This document shows positions 29,268-39,961 of a stretch of 64,000 nucleotides of DNA, one piece after another. A program made the position numbers and the translations under genes. The notes beneath the pieces were generated by a model. The model searched no databases. It had not been told where the DNA came from and saw nothing but the letters and a program-made list of their open reading frames with translations. This DNA comes from Planctomycetota bacterium (lineage in GTDB: Bacteria; Planctomycetota; Phycisphaerae; WQYP01), in assembly GCA_021800165.1 (NCBI GenBank), contig JAJYZF010000001.1, positions 1-64,000 of the forward strand, given 5' to 3'. Within the stretch, counting starts at the first letter, position 1. Each line of letters opens with the position of its first letter.

Positions 29268-29346
29268 GGCATTCCTCTTCCATAAGGATAACCAAGCGTG
29301 CCCGGACGGATTCGTCCAGGCAAACTGCTCCCTTTAATAATACCAT
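29233..29346 (-). CDS. 37-aa micro-ORF overlapping the KAP-like NTPase start
   Basis: MVLLKGAVCLDESVRARLVILMEEECREKKQKFLRRA; overlap of 35 nt with downstream gene across an A8 run. Confidence 0.35.
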   Translation of the reverse strand: MVLLKGAVCLDESVRARLVILMEEECREKKQKFLRRA

Positions 29347-29587
29347 GGTTCGCCGCTTGGGCGCCGTTGGTTTGGAATTATGGGGCGGTGACGGTGCGGC
29401 GGCCGGATTTTGTGGCAAGCGCCCGATTCTGCCCTTTTAGCCGCAGGCATCGTGCCGCGCCTAAAAGATGGGGCCTTCCACCCAACACACCACTCCACAA
29501 TCCGCCACAATTTATGTCCGCGACTCTGTGGCATTTTGTCCGGGCGATGGGGCCATAGTACAATGGTCATGGTCAACGGAGATTGCG

Positions 29588-29821
29588 GTGAAGACGATAT
29601 CGGTCCGTGGGTGCCAGGCGCGATGCCTTGCGGTTATGGATGGCGTGCCAAGGCGCAGAGAAACGGTGGTTATCGCAAAACGCGACCAAGCCGGTGCCAA
29701 ACTCGTGGCGATCGGGCCGGAGGACGATGAGATTCTTCATTTTCTCCGCGGTCCAGGTGTAAGCGTCGGCGATGTTGTGGGGCCGGCGCTTTGGGCAAAA
29801 AAATGGGGCCATCGGAAGTGA
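29588..29821 (+). CDS. Phd/YefM-family type II antitoxin
   Basis: MKTISVRGCQARCLAVMDGVPRRRETVVIAKRDQAGAKLVAIGPEDDEILHFLRGPGVSVGDVVGPALWAKKWGHRK (GTG start) matches Phd/YefM layout. Confidence 0.75.
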   Translation: MKTISVRGCQARCLAVMDGVPRRRETVVIAKRDQAGAKLVAIGPEDDEILHFLRGPGVSVGDVVGPALWAKKWGHRK

Positions 29822-29934
29822 TTCTCGTGGATAGACACAGCGCGGCGGTCGGCGGTATGGATAACATAGAAGCATGGCCATCCGGCCATAAGCATTGGAC
29901 CTGGGACTGCGGGCGACTGACATGTTCAAATTAA
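29818..29934 (+). pseudogene. truncated PIN-like (VapC) toxin remnant
   Basis: GTGA overlap with antitoxin stop; VILVDRHSAAVGGMDNIEAW... resembles PIN N-terminus (V/I)LVDTHAxVW; ends after 38 aa. Confidence 0.5.
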
Positions 29935-31004
29935 GCGCCCAGCAGGGAACGGGTTTATCGCGCGAAGCGGTGGAGCTTAGCGTCGTTATTCCCAGTTTTA
30001 ATGGTCGGGCATTACTCGAGCAATGCCTGCCCACGCTGCACGTGGCGCTGGCCTGTGCCCAATGGACCAGGCAAACCGAGATTCTGGTGGTGGATGATCA
30101 TTCCACGGATGGTACGGAGGACTGGCTTAAGGCCCATCATCCGGCGGTACACGTGATTCGCAATGCCGGTGGCCGGGGCTTTGCCGCGGCGGCCAATGTG
30201 GGTTTGCGGGCCGCCGGCGGCGCATGGATCGCCCTGGTGAACAACGATGTGCTAATCGATGAGCAATGGCTGCGGGCGGTTAAGCGGCATTTTCAGGACG
30301 CTACGCTTGGTTCGGTGGCCACGCGGATGATGGTGGGGGGCCGGGCGGGTATGGTGGAATTTGCCGGTGGAGAATATACCACGGTTGGAATTCCCCTGCG
30401 GTTTGGCGAGGGTTGTCTGGTAGAGGAGGCGGCAATGATGCAGCCCCGTTTGTGCTTTTGGGGATGCGGGGCGACGGTGTTTTATCGCCGGGCGGCGCTG
30501 GCCCAAGTCGGCGGTGAACTCTATGAGCCACTGCAAGCCTACCAGGAAGATGTGGAACTGGGTTTTCGGCTGGCATTGGCGGGATGGAATTGTGTCTATG
30601 AACCAGAGGCGGCGGTGACCCATCTGGGCAGCGTTACTTATGGCCAAGCCTCGTTTCGTAAAAAGTTTAACAGTGCGCGCAATGCGGAAATCGTCTTTTT
30701 TTCCTGCATGCCCCGGCCACTGCTTTGGCGATACCTGCTGGGGCATATTCTGGCTTTGATGCCACAACTGGCGGGGCATATTATCCGGGGCAGCGGGTGG
30801 GGTTACGTGTGCGGCAAGGCGGCCTTTTTTCTGGCCCATATCCCCGCGACCGGGCGGCGGCGAAAATTTGTGCAAAGCCTGCGAAACGTAGACTCCGCCA
30901 CCTTAAGCGCAAAAATGCGAACGGGATGGCTTGCCGCGGTCCTGCGAACAGGGCTGGGGTGGAGCCGGCGGAAGCGGATCGAGGCGTCAGGCGCCCAAAA
31001 ATGA
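29922..31004 (+). CDS. family 2 glycosyltransferase
   Basis: ELSVVIPSFNGRALLEQCLPTL...ILVVDDHSTDGTEDWL...ALVNNDVLID; ATG 29922 chosen. Confidence 0.93.
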   Translation: MFKLSAQQGTGLSREAVELSVVIPSFNGRALLEQCLPTLHVALACAQWTRQTEILVVDDHSTDGTEDWLKAHHPAVHVIRNAGGRGFAAAANVGLRAAGGAWIALVNNDVLIDEQWLRAVKRHFQDATLGSVATRMMVGGRAGMVEFAGGEYTTVGIPLRFGEGCLVEEAAMMQPRLCFWGCGATVFYRRAALAQVGGELYEPLQAYQEDVELGFRLALAGWNCVYEPEAAVTHLGSVTYGQASFRKKFNSARNAEIVFFSCMPRPLLWRYLLGHILALMPQLAGHIIRGSGWGYVCGKAAFFLAHIPATGRRRKFVQSLRNVDSATLSAKMRTGWLAAVLRTGLGWSRRKRIEASGAQK

Positions 31005-31014
31005 GCGTGAAGTG

Positions 31015-31527
31015 TTAAAAAAATTTCGCTATGAATCGCAGATAACCATACGGTCCATCGGCACGCGTATGCCGCTGAACAGATTTAGCAATTTTGCGCA
31101 AGGCCCGCTGCACGTCCCGCCGGGAATAATCGTTCAGGCTTAAACAGAGGCGCAGACCCGCTTGAATATCCGTGGCCACATCATCGGGTTCGGTATTGGC
31201 TTCCGGCTTTATGGCCAGGCGTTCGAGGGCCAGCAACACGCGGGCATCCATGAGATCGTGGGTTTCGCGTTCACGCTTTAGGATGGCTTCCTCAATGGCC
31301 ACACACAGCGGCATATATTCCTCTGAATCCGGAACCAAGGTGGAGGCCTCCACCCCTTGGCCGTAAAGTTCTATCATTGGCTTGACCACATGCTTGTGGG
31401 TTTGGCCGTCCAGAGGAACCTCCACCGTGGGTCCGCTTGGATCCTTGTAGGAAACCTTGAATGTAACGGAATCTTTGCCAGATTGGGCTTGGGCTTTGTT
31501 GAGCAAATCGCGGAGGGCCTGATCCAT
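31015..31527 (-). CDS. hypothetical protein
   Basis: 170-aa ORF with RBS-like sequence, acidic/basic balanced composition typical of a real protein; no family recognised. Confidence 0.6.
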   Translation of the reverse strand: MDQALRDLLNKAQAQSGKDSVTFKVSYKDPSGPTVEVPLDGQTHKHVVKPMIELYGQGVEASTLVPDSEEYMPLCVAIEEAILKRERETHDLMDARVLLALERLAIKPEANTEPDDVATDIQAGLRLCLSLNDYSRRDVQRALRKIAKSVQRHTRADGPYGYLRFIAKFF

Positions 31528-31770
31528 GATGATAACCTTTCTGCCAGTCCATTGGCGGTGCGCGTACCAAAGTCAACCCCGGCACGACGCAATACCCGGG
31601 CCGTGACCATGGAAGAACACTACCGCGCAAGAAGATGTAATTCAATACTGCCGCGAGTTGCCGGGGCGGGTGCAATGGTGCTTGGCCGTGGTAGATGGCC
31701 GCAGCCAAGCTTGATCCGCGCGGGGTAGATCGCATGGGGCAAGGCGTTGGCGTTAGGGACTGCGCCGTCA

Positions 31771-32379
31771 TTACCGCCATGGGCCGCGATTCCACGGTCC
31801 GCGGCCAGGTCCACGGTGGATGGGGGCACCGCGCGGCGGATGCGGCAGCAGTCGCGGCTGCGGGCCGCGCCAGAAGCGGGCATGAAGGGGGGGACGACCG
31901 GCGTAATACCGCCAGCCAAAATGAGGATCATGGCAATAATAGACGTGCCGCACCGGATCGAAGTAAAACTCCATAGACAAGGGCGGCGTCACCACGGCGA
32001 CACCGGGTGGCGGGGGTGGGAGATAGACGGGTGGCGGGCCGGACCAGTACACGGCATTGGGCGGGGGCACGCCGGGACAATACTGCCATCCGGAGCCGGG
32101 ATAGTAACAATAATAAGCCTGTAATGCCGGATCATAATAGTATTGGTACGTATAAACGGGCTGAGGTTGCGGCGCGGTGACCACAACGCCGCCACGATGC
32201 CAGCGGCCATAATAATAGGCTCCACATCCGGCAGGCAGCATAGCGGCGACGGCCAAGGCAAGGCATAGCCCCGGTTGACGATACCGGCGAGCGGCATTTC
32301 CCAGTGTACCTGTGGCGTTACCGGAACAAGCAGCCGCGGGGAATGTCAGCAGCGATTTCATCAAGGCTTTTATCTTCAT
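31771..32379 (-). CDS. Tyr/Pro-rich putative lipoprotein with two YYC..GW.Y repeats
   Basis: LAVAAMLPAGC lipobox; YYDPALQAYYCYYPGSGWQY and FYFDPVRHVYYCHDPHFGWRYYAG. Confidence 0.65.
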   Translation of the reverse strand: MKIKALMKSLLTFPAAACSGNATGTLGNAARRYRQPGLCLALAVAAMLPAGCGAYYYGRWHRGGVVVTAPQPQPVYTYQYYYDPALQAYYCYYPGSGWQYCPGVPPPNAVYWSGPPPVYLPPPPPGVAVVTPPLSMEFYFDPVRHVYYCHDPHFGWRYYAGRPPLHARFWRGPQPRLLPHPPRGAPIHRGPGRGPWNRGPWR

Positions 32380-32541
32380 AAATTTTCATCCTTGCAGGAC
32401 AGGTTCCCAAGGCTACGGTGGGCCGCCAAACGGGGGCTGCAACCGCCTTTAATTATATGGCTACACACCGACGGGAGGAGTTGGTTGCGGCTTTTGGGCA
32501 AAAAAATAATAGAATGGGTAGGGTTTCGGGTTGGCGTGGCG

Positions 32542-33447
32542 TCAGGTTGGAATTTTGGGGGCGGGCAGCCCGTCGGCGGCAGCCGGCTCGACATGCACGG
32601 TAATATCCATGCTTGGGTCTTGGCGTTCCACCGCCACTTCCACACTGGTGGCAATTTGATGGCCGGCTTCCATACTCATTTTCCGGTCCACGGTGATGGT
32701 GGCATCCACAAACCGACGGTTGCCGCTTTGTCTGGCCCGCACCCGGCGCACCTCCACCACACCGGGGACGGCTTTCATGCAGGCGGTCAGCGAGGCTTCC
32801 AGGCCGACGGGTGAATGATCCATTAAAATATCAATGGATTGGCGAGCCAGCGACAACGAGGCACCGACCATCACGACGGCCACAAAAATTGCCCCGACGG
32901 CATCCACATGGTCCCAGCGCGTGCCGCCGATGCGCACCGCCACCAAACTGGCCAATACCACCGAGGAAATGAGAAAATCCACCCCGAAATGCAGGGCATC
33001 GGCGCGCAGGGCCTGGCTTTCATATTTTTTTGCCGCGGCGGTGAGCAGACGGCTTCGCCACACATCGGTCAGCATGGCCGCGGCCACCACACCCATGGCG
33101 CAATAACTGGCCCAGTATCGGGTATCCGGCGTGGCGGGCGGGCCAAGCAGGGAATTGACGGCCGCCCAGCCGATCCAGAACGCGGTGAGTAAAAGCAAAA
33201 TGGATTCACCAAATGCCGACAGGCTTTCCACCTTGCCGTGGCCATAGTTATGACTGGCATCGGCGGGTCGATCGCTGATATGCAAGGCGACCCAGGTGAT
33301 GGCCGCAGCGGTGACATCCAGGGCGGAGTGCAACCCGTCGGAAAGCAGGGCCAGACTGCCGGTGAGGAGTCCGAAGATCAACTTCAGCAGCATCATGGCG
33401 ATGCTGGCAAAAATGGAGGCCTCGGCGATACGGTACTTGTCTGCCAT
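32542..33447 (-). CDS. cation diffusion facilitator (CDF) family transporter
   Basis: LLSDGLHSALDVTAAAITWVALHISDRPADASHNYGHGKVESLSAFGESILLL. Confidence 0.95.
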   Translation of the reverse strand: MADKYRIAEASIFASIAMMLLKLIFGLLTGSLALLSDGLHSALDVTAAAITWVALHISDRPADASHNYGHGKVESLSAFGESILLLLTAFWIGWAAVNSLLGPPATPDTRYWASYCAMGVVAAAMLTDVWRSRLLTAAAKKYESQALRADALHFGVDFLISSVVLASLVAVRIGGTRWDHVDAVGAIFVAVVMVGASLSLARQSIDILMDHSPVGLEASLTACMKAVPGVVEVRRVRARQSGNRRFVDATITVDRKMSMEAGHQIATSVEVAVERQDPSMDITVHVEPAAADGLPAPKIPT

Positions 33448-33500
33448 GAGGCAATTCTACGCCACCGGCCGAAAGGCGCAAAGTGCCGGGGAAGGGCGGG

Positions 33501-36257
33501 CTACGATGGTGCCAGGGCCAGCTTGGCCAAAACCAGATCGTCTTTGACTTTTTCGTTGAAAACAAATCCCGCGTGTCGGCAGAGAGAAAGCATTTCTTTG
33601 TTGGAAGAAAGGATTTCTGCACCCAGGTGGGTAAGCTTTTCCTGGCGGGCCACAGCAATCAATTGGCGCAGCAATTCGGTGCCGAGTCCCTGGTGCTGAT
33701 ATTCATCGGCAATGACCAGGGCAAAGCGGGCGTCGGTGGTATGGGGAATGCGGGATAAGCGGGCCACGCCCAGAATGACCGCCGGGCGGCCGGCGCTGGA
33801 GGGTTTCTCCATCACCAGGGCGATTTCCCGGTCATAATCATTGAAACATCGCCGGATGAGGCGTTCGTGGAGCACCCGGCTATCGTAGCTGATCATTCCC
33901 ATGTAGCGCTGATGCACGCTTTGGTCGGAAAGGTGGCGATGAAATTCGACCATCAAAGGTTCATCCTCCGGGCGAATCGGGCGCACGATCAGTGGACTTT
34001 CATCGCGGGCGGTGATACGGGTCATGTACTGACTGGGATAGGGCCGAATGGCGGTGCGCGGCAAAGTCGTGGCGGCGGTTTTGACATCCTGCAACACAAT
34101 GCGTGCATCCAGAGCCGTGATGCCCCGGCTCGAGACCAGCAGCGGGTTGATGTCGATTTCCTTGATGGCCAGATGTTCCACGATGAGTTGGCTGAAGCGG
34201 ACAATGACCTCTTCCAGTTTCACCAGATCCACCGGATCGCGGCCACGTACACCCTTGAGCGCGGTGTAAATGCGGGTTTGTTCCATCATGCGACGGGCCA
34301 GGGTGGTGTTGAGGGGGGGCAAAGCCAGGGCGCGATCGCGGAATACCTCCACGAGCTGGCCGCCGGTGCCAAAAAGTATCATCGGCCCCAACTGCAAATC
34401 GACGGTGCTGCCGAGGATGATTTCGTAGCCGTCATGGGCCACCATCTGCTGTACGGTGACCCCGTTAAACGCGGCCGGGCCGACCCGCCGCACCACGGAG
34501 GCATAGATCTGGTCGAAGGCCGCGCCCACATCCGCGGCGGATTTCAGGTTCAGCCGCACCCCATCGACTTCGGTTTTATGGGTGATGGAATGGGAATAAA
34601 GTTTTACGACCACGGGAAAACCGATGGCGGTGGCGGCGGCGATGGCGGCATCACGGGTGGTGGCGATGCGGGTGGCCACCACGGGTATGCCGTAAGCAAA
34701 GAGCAGCTCCTTGGCTTCCGGTTCGGTAAGCGTGGTGCGGCCGGCCTGGCGGGCCTGGGCAATGAGTTCTTCCACACGGGCACAGTCGCAGGAAGGATCG
34801 CCGGGGGTCGCGGCCAGCGCGGGCGTTTCGTAAATTCCCTTGAGGTTGTAGGCCCAGCGCCACATCAAGTTAAAGGTACGGGCGGCCAGGTCGGGGTAGG
34901 CAAAGGTGGGTATGCCGGCGGCGCTAAGGCGACGTACGCCGGCGGAAACTTCGGCCCCCCCCATCCAACTGGCCAGTACCGGCTTTTTCACGCCTTTGAC
35001 CTCATCGACCAGAGCCTCGGCGGTTCCGGTGGGATCGGTCATGGCCTGGGGGGTTAAAATGATGAGCAGTCCGTCGCTGTTGGGGTCGGATGCGGCGATT
35101 TTTATGGCTGCGGCATACCGTTTGGCATCGGCATCACCGAGAATATCAATGGGGTTTCCCTTGCTCCAATGGGCGGGCAGCAGGGCGTTTAATTGATCGC
35201 GCGTCTCGGGAGCCAAGGGGGCGAGTTCGCCTTGGCCCAGAATCAGTGCGTCGGTGGCCAATACCCCCGGGCCACCGGCGTTGGTGACCACGGTCAGCCG
35301 TTTGCCGGTCGGGCGGGGCTGCTTTCCCAATACCTCGGCCATGGAAAACAATTCCTGGATGGAATCCACCCGCAGAACACCGGCCCGGCGAAAAGCGGCT
35401 TCCATGGCATCGTCGGCTCCGGCCAGGGTACCGGTATGAGAAACGGCCGCCGCCGCCGCCGCCGCGGTGCGCCCTGCTTTGATGACAATAATCGGTTTGG
35501 AGATAGCCACTTCACGGGCGGCGGACAAAAATGACCGGGCGTCGCCGATACTTTCCATGTACAGGACGATGCTGCGGGTGAGAGGATCGTCGCCGAGATA
35601 ATCAATGAGATCTCCCCAGCCGACATCGACCATGGAACCAATGGAGATAAAAGCGCTGAATCCGACCTGTTCCTGGAGGCTCCAGTCCAGAACCGCGGTA
35701 CACAAAGCCCCGCTTTGGCTGATAAAACCGACCGAACCGGATTTCGCCATGGCATGGGCAAAAGTGGCGTTAAGCCCGGTGGGGGGCATCATGACTCCCA
35801 GGCAGTTTGGTCCGATGATGCGCACCTGATGCTGGCGGGCATTGGCCACCATGCGGCTCTCCAGGGCCAGTCCCTCGGGGCCGTTTTCCTTAAAACCGGC
35901 GGAAATAACAATCACATTTTTAATTCCGGCCTGGCCGCATTCGCTGATCAAGTCGGGAACGATCTGGGCGGGGGTGGTGATGACCGCCAGATCCGCCCGT
36001 ACCGGCAAATCGGCCACGCTGGGATAGGCCTTGATGCCCATAATGCTGGAGCGTTTCAAATTCACGGGCAATACCGCACCGCCAAAGGGCGTGGCGATGA
36101 GATTGCGCACCAAGGCCCGCCCCACACTGCCGGCCTTATCGGTCGCACCGATGACGGCTACGTTCTGCGGATGAAAAAAGGGTTCCAAGCCCCGCGGTCG
36201 CTGCCAGATATCATGGGCCGGATCTACAGTCAGATTTTTTAATTCGTCTTGAGCCAT
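33501..36257 (-). CDS. Pat-like protein: ADP-forming acyl-CoA synthetase domains with C-terminal GNAT acetyltransferase
   Basis: [39 protein letters not shown]-grasp region, C-terminal [25 protein letters not shown] motif. Confidence 0.93.
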   Translation of the reverse strand: MAQDELKNLTVDPAHDIWQRPRGLEPFFHPQNVAVIGATDKAGSVGRALVRNLIATPFGGAVLPVNLKRSSIMGIKAYPSVADLPVRADLAVITTPAQIVPDLISECGQAGIKNVIVISAGFKENGPEGLALESRMVANARQHQVRIIGPNCLGVMMPPTGLNATFAHAMAKSGSVGFISQSGALCTAVLDWSLQEQVGFSAFISIGSMVDVGWGDLIDYLGDDPLTRSIVLYMESIGDARSFLSAAREVAISKPIIVIKAGRTAAAAAAAVSHTGTLAGADDAMEAAFRRAGVLRVDSIQELFSMAEVLGKQPRPTGKRLTVVTNAGGPGVLATDALILGQGELAPLAPETRDQLNALLPAHWSKGNPIDILGDADAKRYAAAIKIAASDPNSDGLLIILTPQAMTDPTGTAEALVDEVKGVKKPVLASWMGGAEVSAGVRRLSAAGIPTFAYPDLAARTFNLMWRWAYNLKGIYETPALAATPGDPSCDCARVEELIAQARQAGRTTLTEPEAKELLFAYGIPVVATRIATTRDAAIAAATAIGFPVVVKLYSHSITHKTEVDGVRLNLKSAADVGAAFDQIYASVVRRVGPAAFNGVTVQQMVAHDGYEIILGSTVDLQLGPMILFGTGGQLVEVFRDRALALPPLNTTLARRMMEQTRIYTALKGVRGRDPVDLVKLEEVIVRFSQLIVEHLAIKEIDINPLLVSSRGITALDARIVLQDVKTAATTLPRTAIRPYPSQYMTRITARDESPLIVRPIRPEDEPLMVEFHRHLSDQSVHQRYMGMISYDSRVLHERLIRRCFNDYDREIALVMEKPSSAGRPAVILGVARLSRIPHTTDARFALVIADEYQHQGLGTELLRQLIAVARQEKLTHLGAEILSSNKEMLSLCRHAGFVFNEKVKDDLVLAKLALAPS

Positions 36258-36389
36258 GCGTTTTTACTCCAACCAAGGGCAACCTTTTGCCCCTGCCTTA
36301 TCAAAATGCATGGTAGCGGCACGATGAATTCTCTCCTATCGGGGAAAACCCTAATTATCAATCAGATAAACACCGAGCCTTGCGGCGGA

Positions 36390-38336
36390 TCAGGGGCGCT
36401 GGAGCGTTACGAGATCCTGATGCACATGTCCGTCGAAAATGCGATCCAGGGTGATGATGGTTCGGCCGGTAGTGGTTGCGACATGGTTGAGGATGGTGGA
36501 ATAAGGCTTCATATAATCGCGGGTGAGGACATAGACATTTTTTCGCGGCGATCGGGCCACGGCCTCCAGCCGAGCCGGGCTGACGGTTGGCATGATCTCA
36601 TTGGCGTAATAGAGTACCCCCAGCCAGGGTTGATCCGGCGCGAGCGTATAAATAGTATGCCGATCAGCCAAACCGACCAGTTGCCGGGTTTCAATCCGGT
36701 ATGGGCTTACCTGATAGCCCGCTCCGGCAAAATAGGCCCAGTAAACCGTCAGCATCAAAATCCAGGTGCCCACGGCATAAGCCAAAAAAGCTCGGCCAAA
36801 GCGACGAGAAAATTCATCCCGCCACAGCCACACGCCGGTCAACACCAGCAAAATGGAGGTCAGCAGCCAGCCCCACCACCCCAGGACTTGCAAGGCGGGT
36901 TTGAGCATGGCGATGGATTCCATAAGCGTGTAATGTTCAGCCCAGGCCGGAGCGGCATGGGAAAACATGGTCAAGGGAATTAAGGCCCCCATCACCAGCC
37001 CGGCACCAGCGGTTAAAATGGCCTGCACGGCGAGCAGAATTCGCGATGGAAGTTCGAGCGGCCAGTCGCTTTTCAACCGGCAGAATTCCTGCCAGAGAGC
37101 CCCGATCAGCAGGGCCGCAAACGGAAACTGCTGGAGGGCGTAGCGCTGTTTTTTTTGATGCGGCAGCGTCAGCAGCAGCAGCCCCAGCACCAGCACCAGC
37201 CAAAACAGCAGGCGACCGCGTTTTTCGGAGGTGCTGGGTTGTGGATCGCCGCGGCTGGGTAGAAACGGCAGCAGCAACCCCGCCACCAGGGCCGGAGTCC
37301 AGGGATACACCCACCCCAGCATCGCCAGATAATACCAGTTGGTCTGCATGAAATGTGGGCCGGAGGCTGCGGCATAACGCACAAACTGTCGCGTCCAGAT
37401 CGCCCAGGCGTTGCCATGATATTCCAGCGCATAGCGCTGGGCGGCCAGGACCAGCCAGGGCATAAATACTACAATCGACGCCGTCAGGGCCACGCCCAGG
37501 CCCGCCCACACGCGCCAATTTTTCCGGTGGTAGGCCAGCAGCCACAAGCCAAAAGGCAGCAGCACATACATGGGGGGAACCGGCCCCTTGCTAAGCACCG
37601 ACAAGCCCAGCGCCGCACCGCCGACCATGGCCCAAAGCCACCAGCGCCGGCGCTGGACCATCAGCAGCAAAGCCCAAAAACCGATGGTGCAAAAAGCGGT
37701 GGCATAAATGTCGTAGGAAGCCAGGCGGGCCTGCCGGATAAACACCACCATGCCCGCCAGAGCAATGGCCGCAAATAAACCCACCCTCCGGTCACGCGAA
37801 GTGGCACAGCCTATGGCGTAGGTTGCCCAGCAGGTGAAAATTGCCAGCAGCACCGAGGGCAGGCGCACCACCCAGAGGTTGTCGGTGCCAAAAAGCCGTG
37901 CGGTGGCCGCGGGTATCCACACCGGAAGCGGGGGTTTAACCATTCGGGGCAAACCGCCCAGGGTGGGTAAGAGCCAGTGGTGGTCGCGAAACGCCTCGCG
38001 TACCGGAACTAAATTGAATAACTCCATCATGGCCCGGACTTCACCGGTGCCCAGGCAAACCAGAAACAGCGGCAAGGCATAGAGGGTAATCAGCACCAGG
38101 GCCAAAGCATCGCTGATACCGGCGGCACCAGATTCAAACAATTCGCCGGCACCGCTGGGGAGTTGGGCGTTAAGAGGCGTTGGGGTTGTGGGTGGGGTCT
38201 TGGGCTTCAGCACCGGCCTCCTGATAGAAAGGCTTATATTGGGGCAGCGGATCCGGCCGACCCGGCCGGCCCCGCCACATCCGCGCACCGCGACGGATTT
38301 CGCGCACAGTGTAAACGGGTTTGCGCTGGGCTTCAA
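36390..38336 (-). CDS. ArnT-like family 39 glycosyltransferase (start uncertain; overlaps upstream GT2 ORF)
   Basis: EVRAMMELFNLVPVREAFRDHHWLLPTLGGLPRMVKPPLPVWIPAATARLFG; multiple TM segments. Confidence 0.88.
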   Translation of the reverse strand: MKPSANPFTLCAKSVAVRGCGGAGRVGRIRCPNISLSIRRPVLKPKTPPTTPTPLNAQLPSGAGELFESGAAGISDALALVLITLYALPLFLVCLGTGEVRAMMELFNLVPVREAFRDHHWLLPTLGGLPRMVKPPLPVWIPAATARLFGTDNLWVVRLPSVLLAIFTCWATYAIGCATSRDRRVGLFAAIALAGMVVFIRQARLASYDIYATAFCTIGFWALLLMVQRRRWWLWAMVGGAALGLSVLSKGPVPPMYVLLPFGLWLLAYHRKNWRVWAGLGVALTASIVVFMPWLVLAAQRYALEYHGNAWAIWTRQFVRYAAASGPHFMQTNWYYLAMLGWVYPWTPALVAGLLLPFLPSRGDPQPSTSEKRGRLLFWLVLVLGLLLLTLPHQKKQRYALQQFPFAALLIGALWQEFCRLKSDWPLELPSRILLAVQAILTAGAGLVMGALIPLTMFSHAAPAWAEHYTLMESIAMLKPALQVLGWWGWLLTSILLVLTGVWLWRDEFSRRFGRAFLAYAVGTWILMLTVYWAYFAGAGYQVSPYRIETRQLVGLADRHTIYTLAPDQPWLGVLYYANEIMPTVSPARLEAVARSPRKNVYVLTRDYMKPYSTILNHVATTTGRTIITLDRIFDGHVHQDLVTLQRP

Positions 38337-39288
38337 AGTAAACGCGGGAGATCAATTCCGCCAGCAGGCCGGTGGAAAAGAAAAGCAGTGCCATCATAAA
38401 GAGCATCACCGCCAGAATCAGCAAAGGTCCGTGCTGGTGAATCAGGCTTTCGCCGGAGAGTTTGTCCACCAGCAGAAAAAGGCCCAGCAGCACCGCCGCC
38501 GCCATTTGCACCAACCCCACTTTGCCAAACAGATGCAGGGGACGGGTGAGGTAGCTGTTGAGAAATTTGATGGTGATTAAGTCCAGCAGCACGCGGAAAG
38601 TCCGCCCGATGCCATAATTGGAGGCCCGATACGGGGCATTGATGTTGCGGATGGGCAGCTCGGTGATTTCCGCCCCGGCCATGGCGGCCAGGGCCGGAAT
38701 AAAGCGGTGTGAATCGCCATAAAGATTCAGATGTTCGATCACTTCCCGGCGATAGGCCTTGAAGGTGGTGCCGAAATCGTGAATCTCCACCCCGGAGATT
38801 TTACGGATCAGCCAATTGGCCGTGGCGCTGGGAATGCGGCGCAGAAAAAAGCCGTCCACCCGCTTTTGCCGCCAGCCCGATACCACGTCGTAACCTTCCT
38901 CCAGTTTGGCCACAAATTTTGGTATTTCGACGGGGTCGTGTTGCAAATCACCGTCCATGGCCAGGATAATTTCGCCGCGTGCATGGTCAAAACCCGCCGC
39001 CAGCGCCGGCGTCTGGCCGAAATTCCGGCGCAGTTTTATCAGCAGCACCCGCGAATCCGTGGCTGCAATTTCCGCCAGACGCGAATAAGTTTCATCACGA
39101 CTGCCGTCATCGACAAAAATAATTTCATAGGGCCGCCCCAGCAAGGAGAGGTTTTTGGTTAGACCGGCATAGAGTTCGGCCACGGAATCCTGCTCGTTGT
39201 ACATGGGCACCACCATGGAACAATAGGGAATGGGCGCGGAGTTTTGCCAAGTGGTGGCGAGTTCAGAATTGGCATCAGCATCATTCAT
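38170..39288 (-). CDS. family 2 glycosyltransferase, polyprenyl-phosphate sugar transferase type with C-terminal TM helices
   Basis: SMVVPMYNEQDSVAELYAGL...IIFVDDGSRDETYSRL...AMDGDLQHDP. Confidence 0.95.
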   Translation of the reverse strand: MNDADANSELATTWQNSAPIPYCSMVVPMYNEQDSVAELYAGLTKNLSLLGRPYEIIFVDDGSRDETYSRLAEIAATDSRVLLIKLRRNFGQTPALAAGFDHARGEIILAMDGDLQHDPVEIPKFVAKLEEGYDVVSGWRQKRVDGFFLRRIPSATANWLIRKISGVEIHDFGTTFKAYRREVIEHLNLYGDSHRFIPALAAMAGAEITELPIRNINAPYRASNYGIGRTFRVLLDLITIKFLNSYLTRPLHLFGKVGLVQMAAAVLLGLFLLVDKLSGESLIHQHGPLLILAVMLFMMALLFFSTGLLAELISRVYFEAQRKPVYTVREIRRGARMWRGRPGRPDPLPQYKPFYQEAGAEAQDPTHNPNAS

Positions 39289-39961
39289 TTTTCATTTTGC
39301 CCGATGACCGCAATCCGAGAGTATACCGGACCGAACCGAATCGCGCAACGGCGCGAACAAAAAAATTTCCAAGGCGGCCAACGGTGTGTGTTGGGGGCGG
39401 TAAAAAATCATTTTAGATTCTCAATTGCCGCCCTGCCAAATGCCGATAACCACTTATCAAGGCGGGGCGGTGGTAGTCAGGCAACGGAATGCCTAACCTG
39501 GTGCAGCGCTTATGAAGGGGTAGCGGGCGTTTTTATCGGTCGTCGCAGAAGTTGGCGCGGTCGGGGTGCTGGGCTTGATGGCACCGAGGGTCATTGCCGC
39601 AGGCATTACGACTCAGCACAAAGCCCCGGCGAAAAGGCGGGCTGTGGCCGATGGTTGCAAAATTGCGGCTTTTTTGAACTCACGGCCCCAGGCGGAGTAT
39701 GAATATAAAGCGCGACTGTGCTGGGGTAAGCCTGGAACGCCGTTGGCCCCACGCCTTTGCAAGACCAACCGATGAGGGCTTGGAAACCGCACGACCGGCA
39801 ACGCCGGTGCGGAGTGCTTTAGAATTGGTGGCCGCGTGGCCGGCGAAAGTGGATGGAGCAAGTTTACTTTCGGTCGGCTGGCGTTTGGTTCGGTCATTAA
39901 AGAAGGTTACACTTGAAGAACACCTGCGATGAAACGGCGCAATACAAGGAGCTGAAACACG

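Noticed and set aside
33867-35057. 396-aa plus-strand ORF
   Set aside because: Antisense to the Pat-like gene; Gly/His-rich shadow frame
39244-39775. ORFs in the gap between GT2 and the amidase
   Set aside because: No RBS, no family-like motifs, poor composition; treated as intergenic
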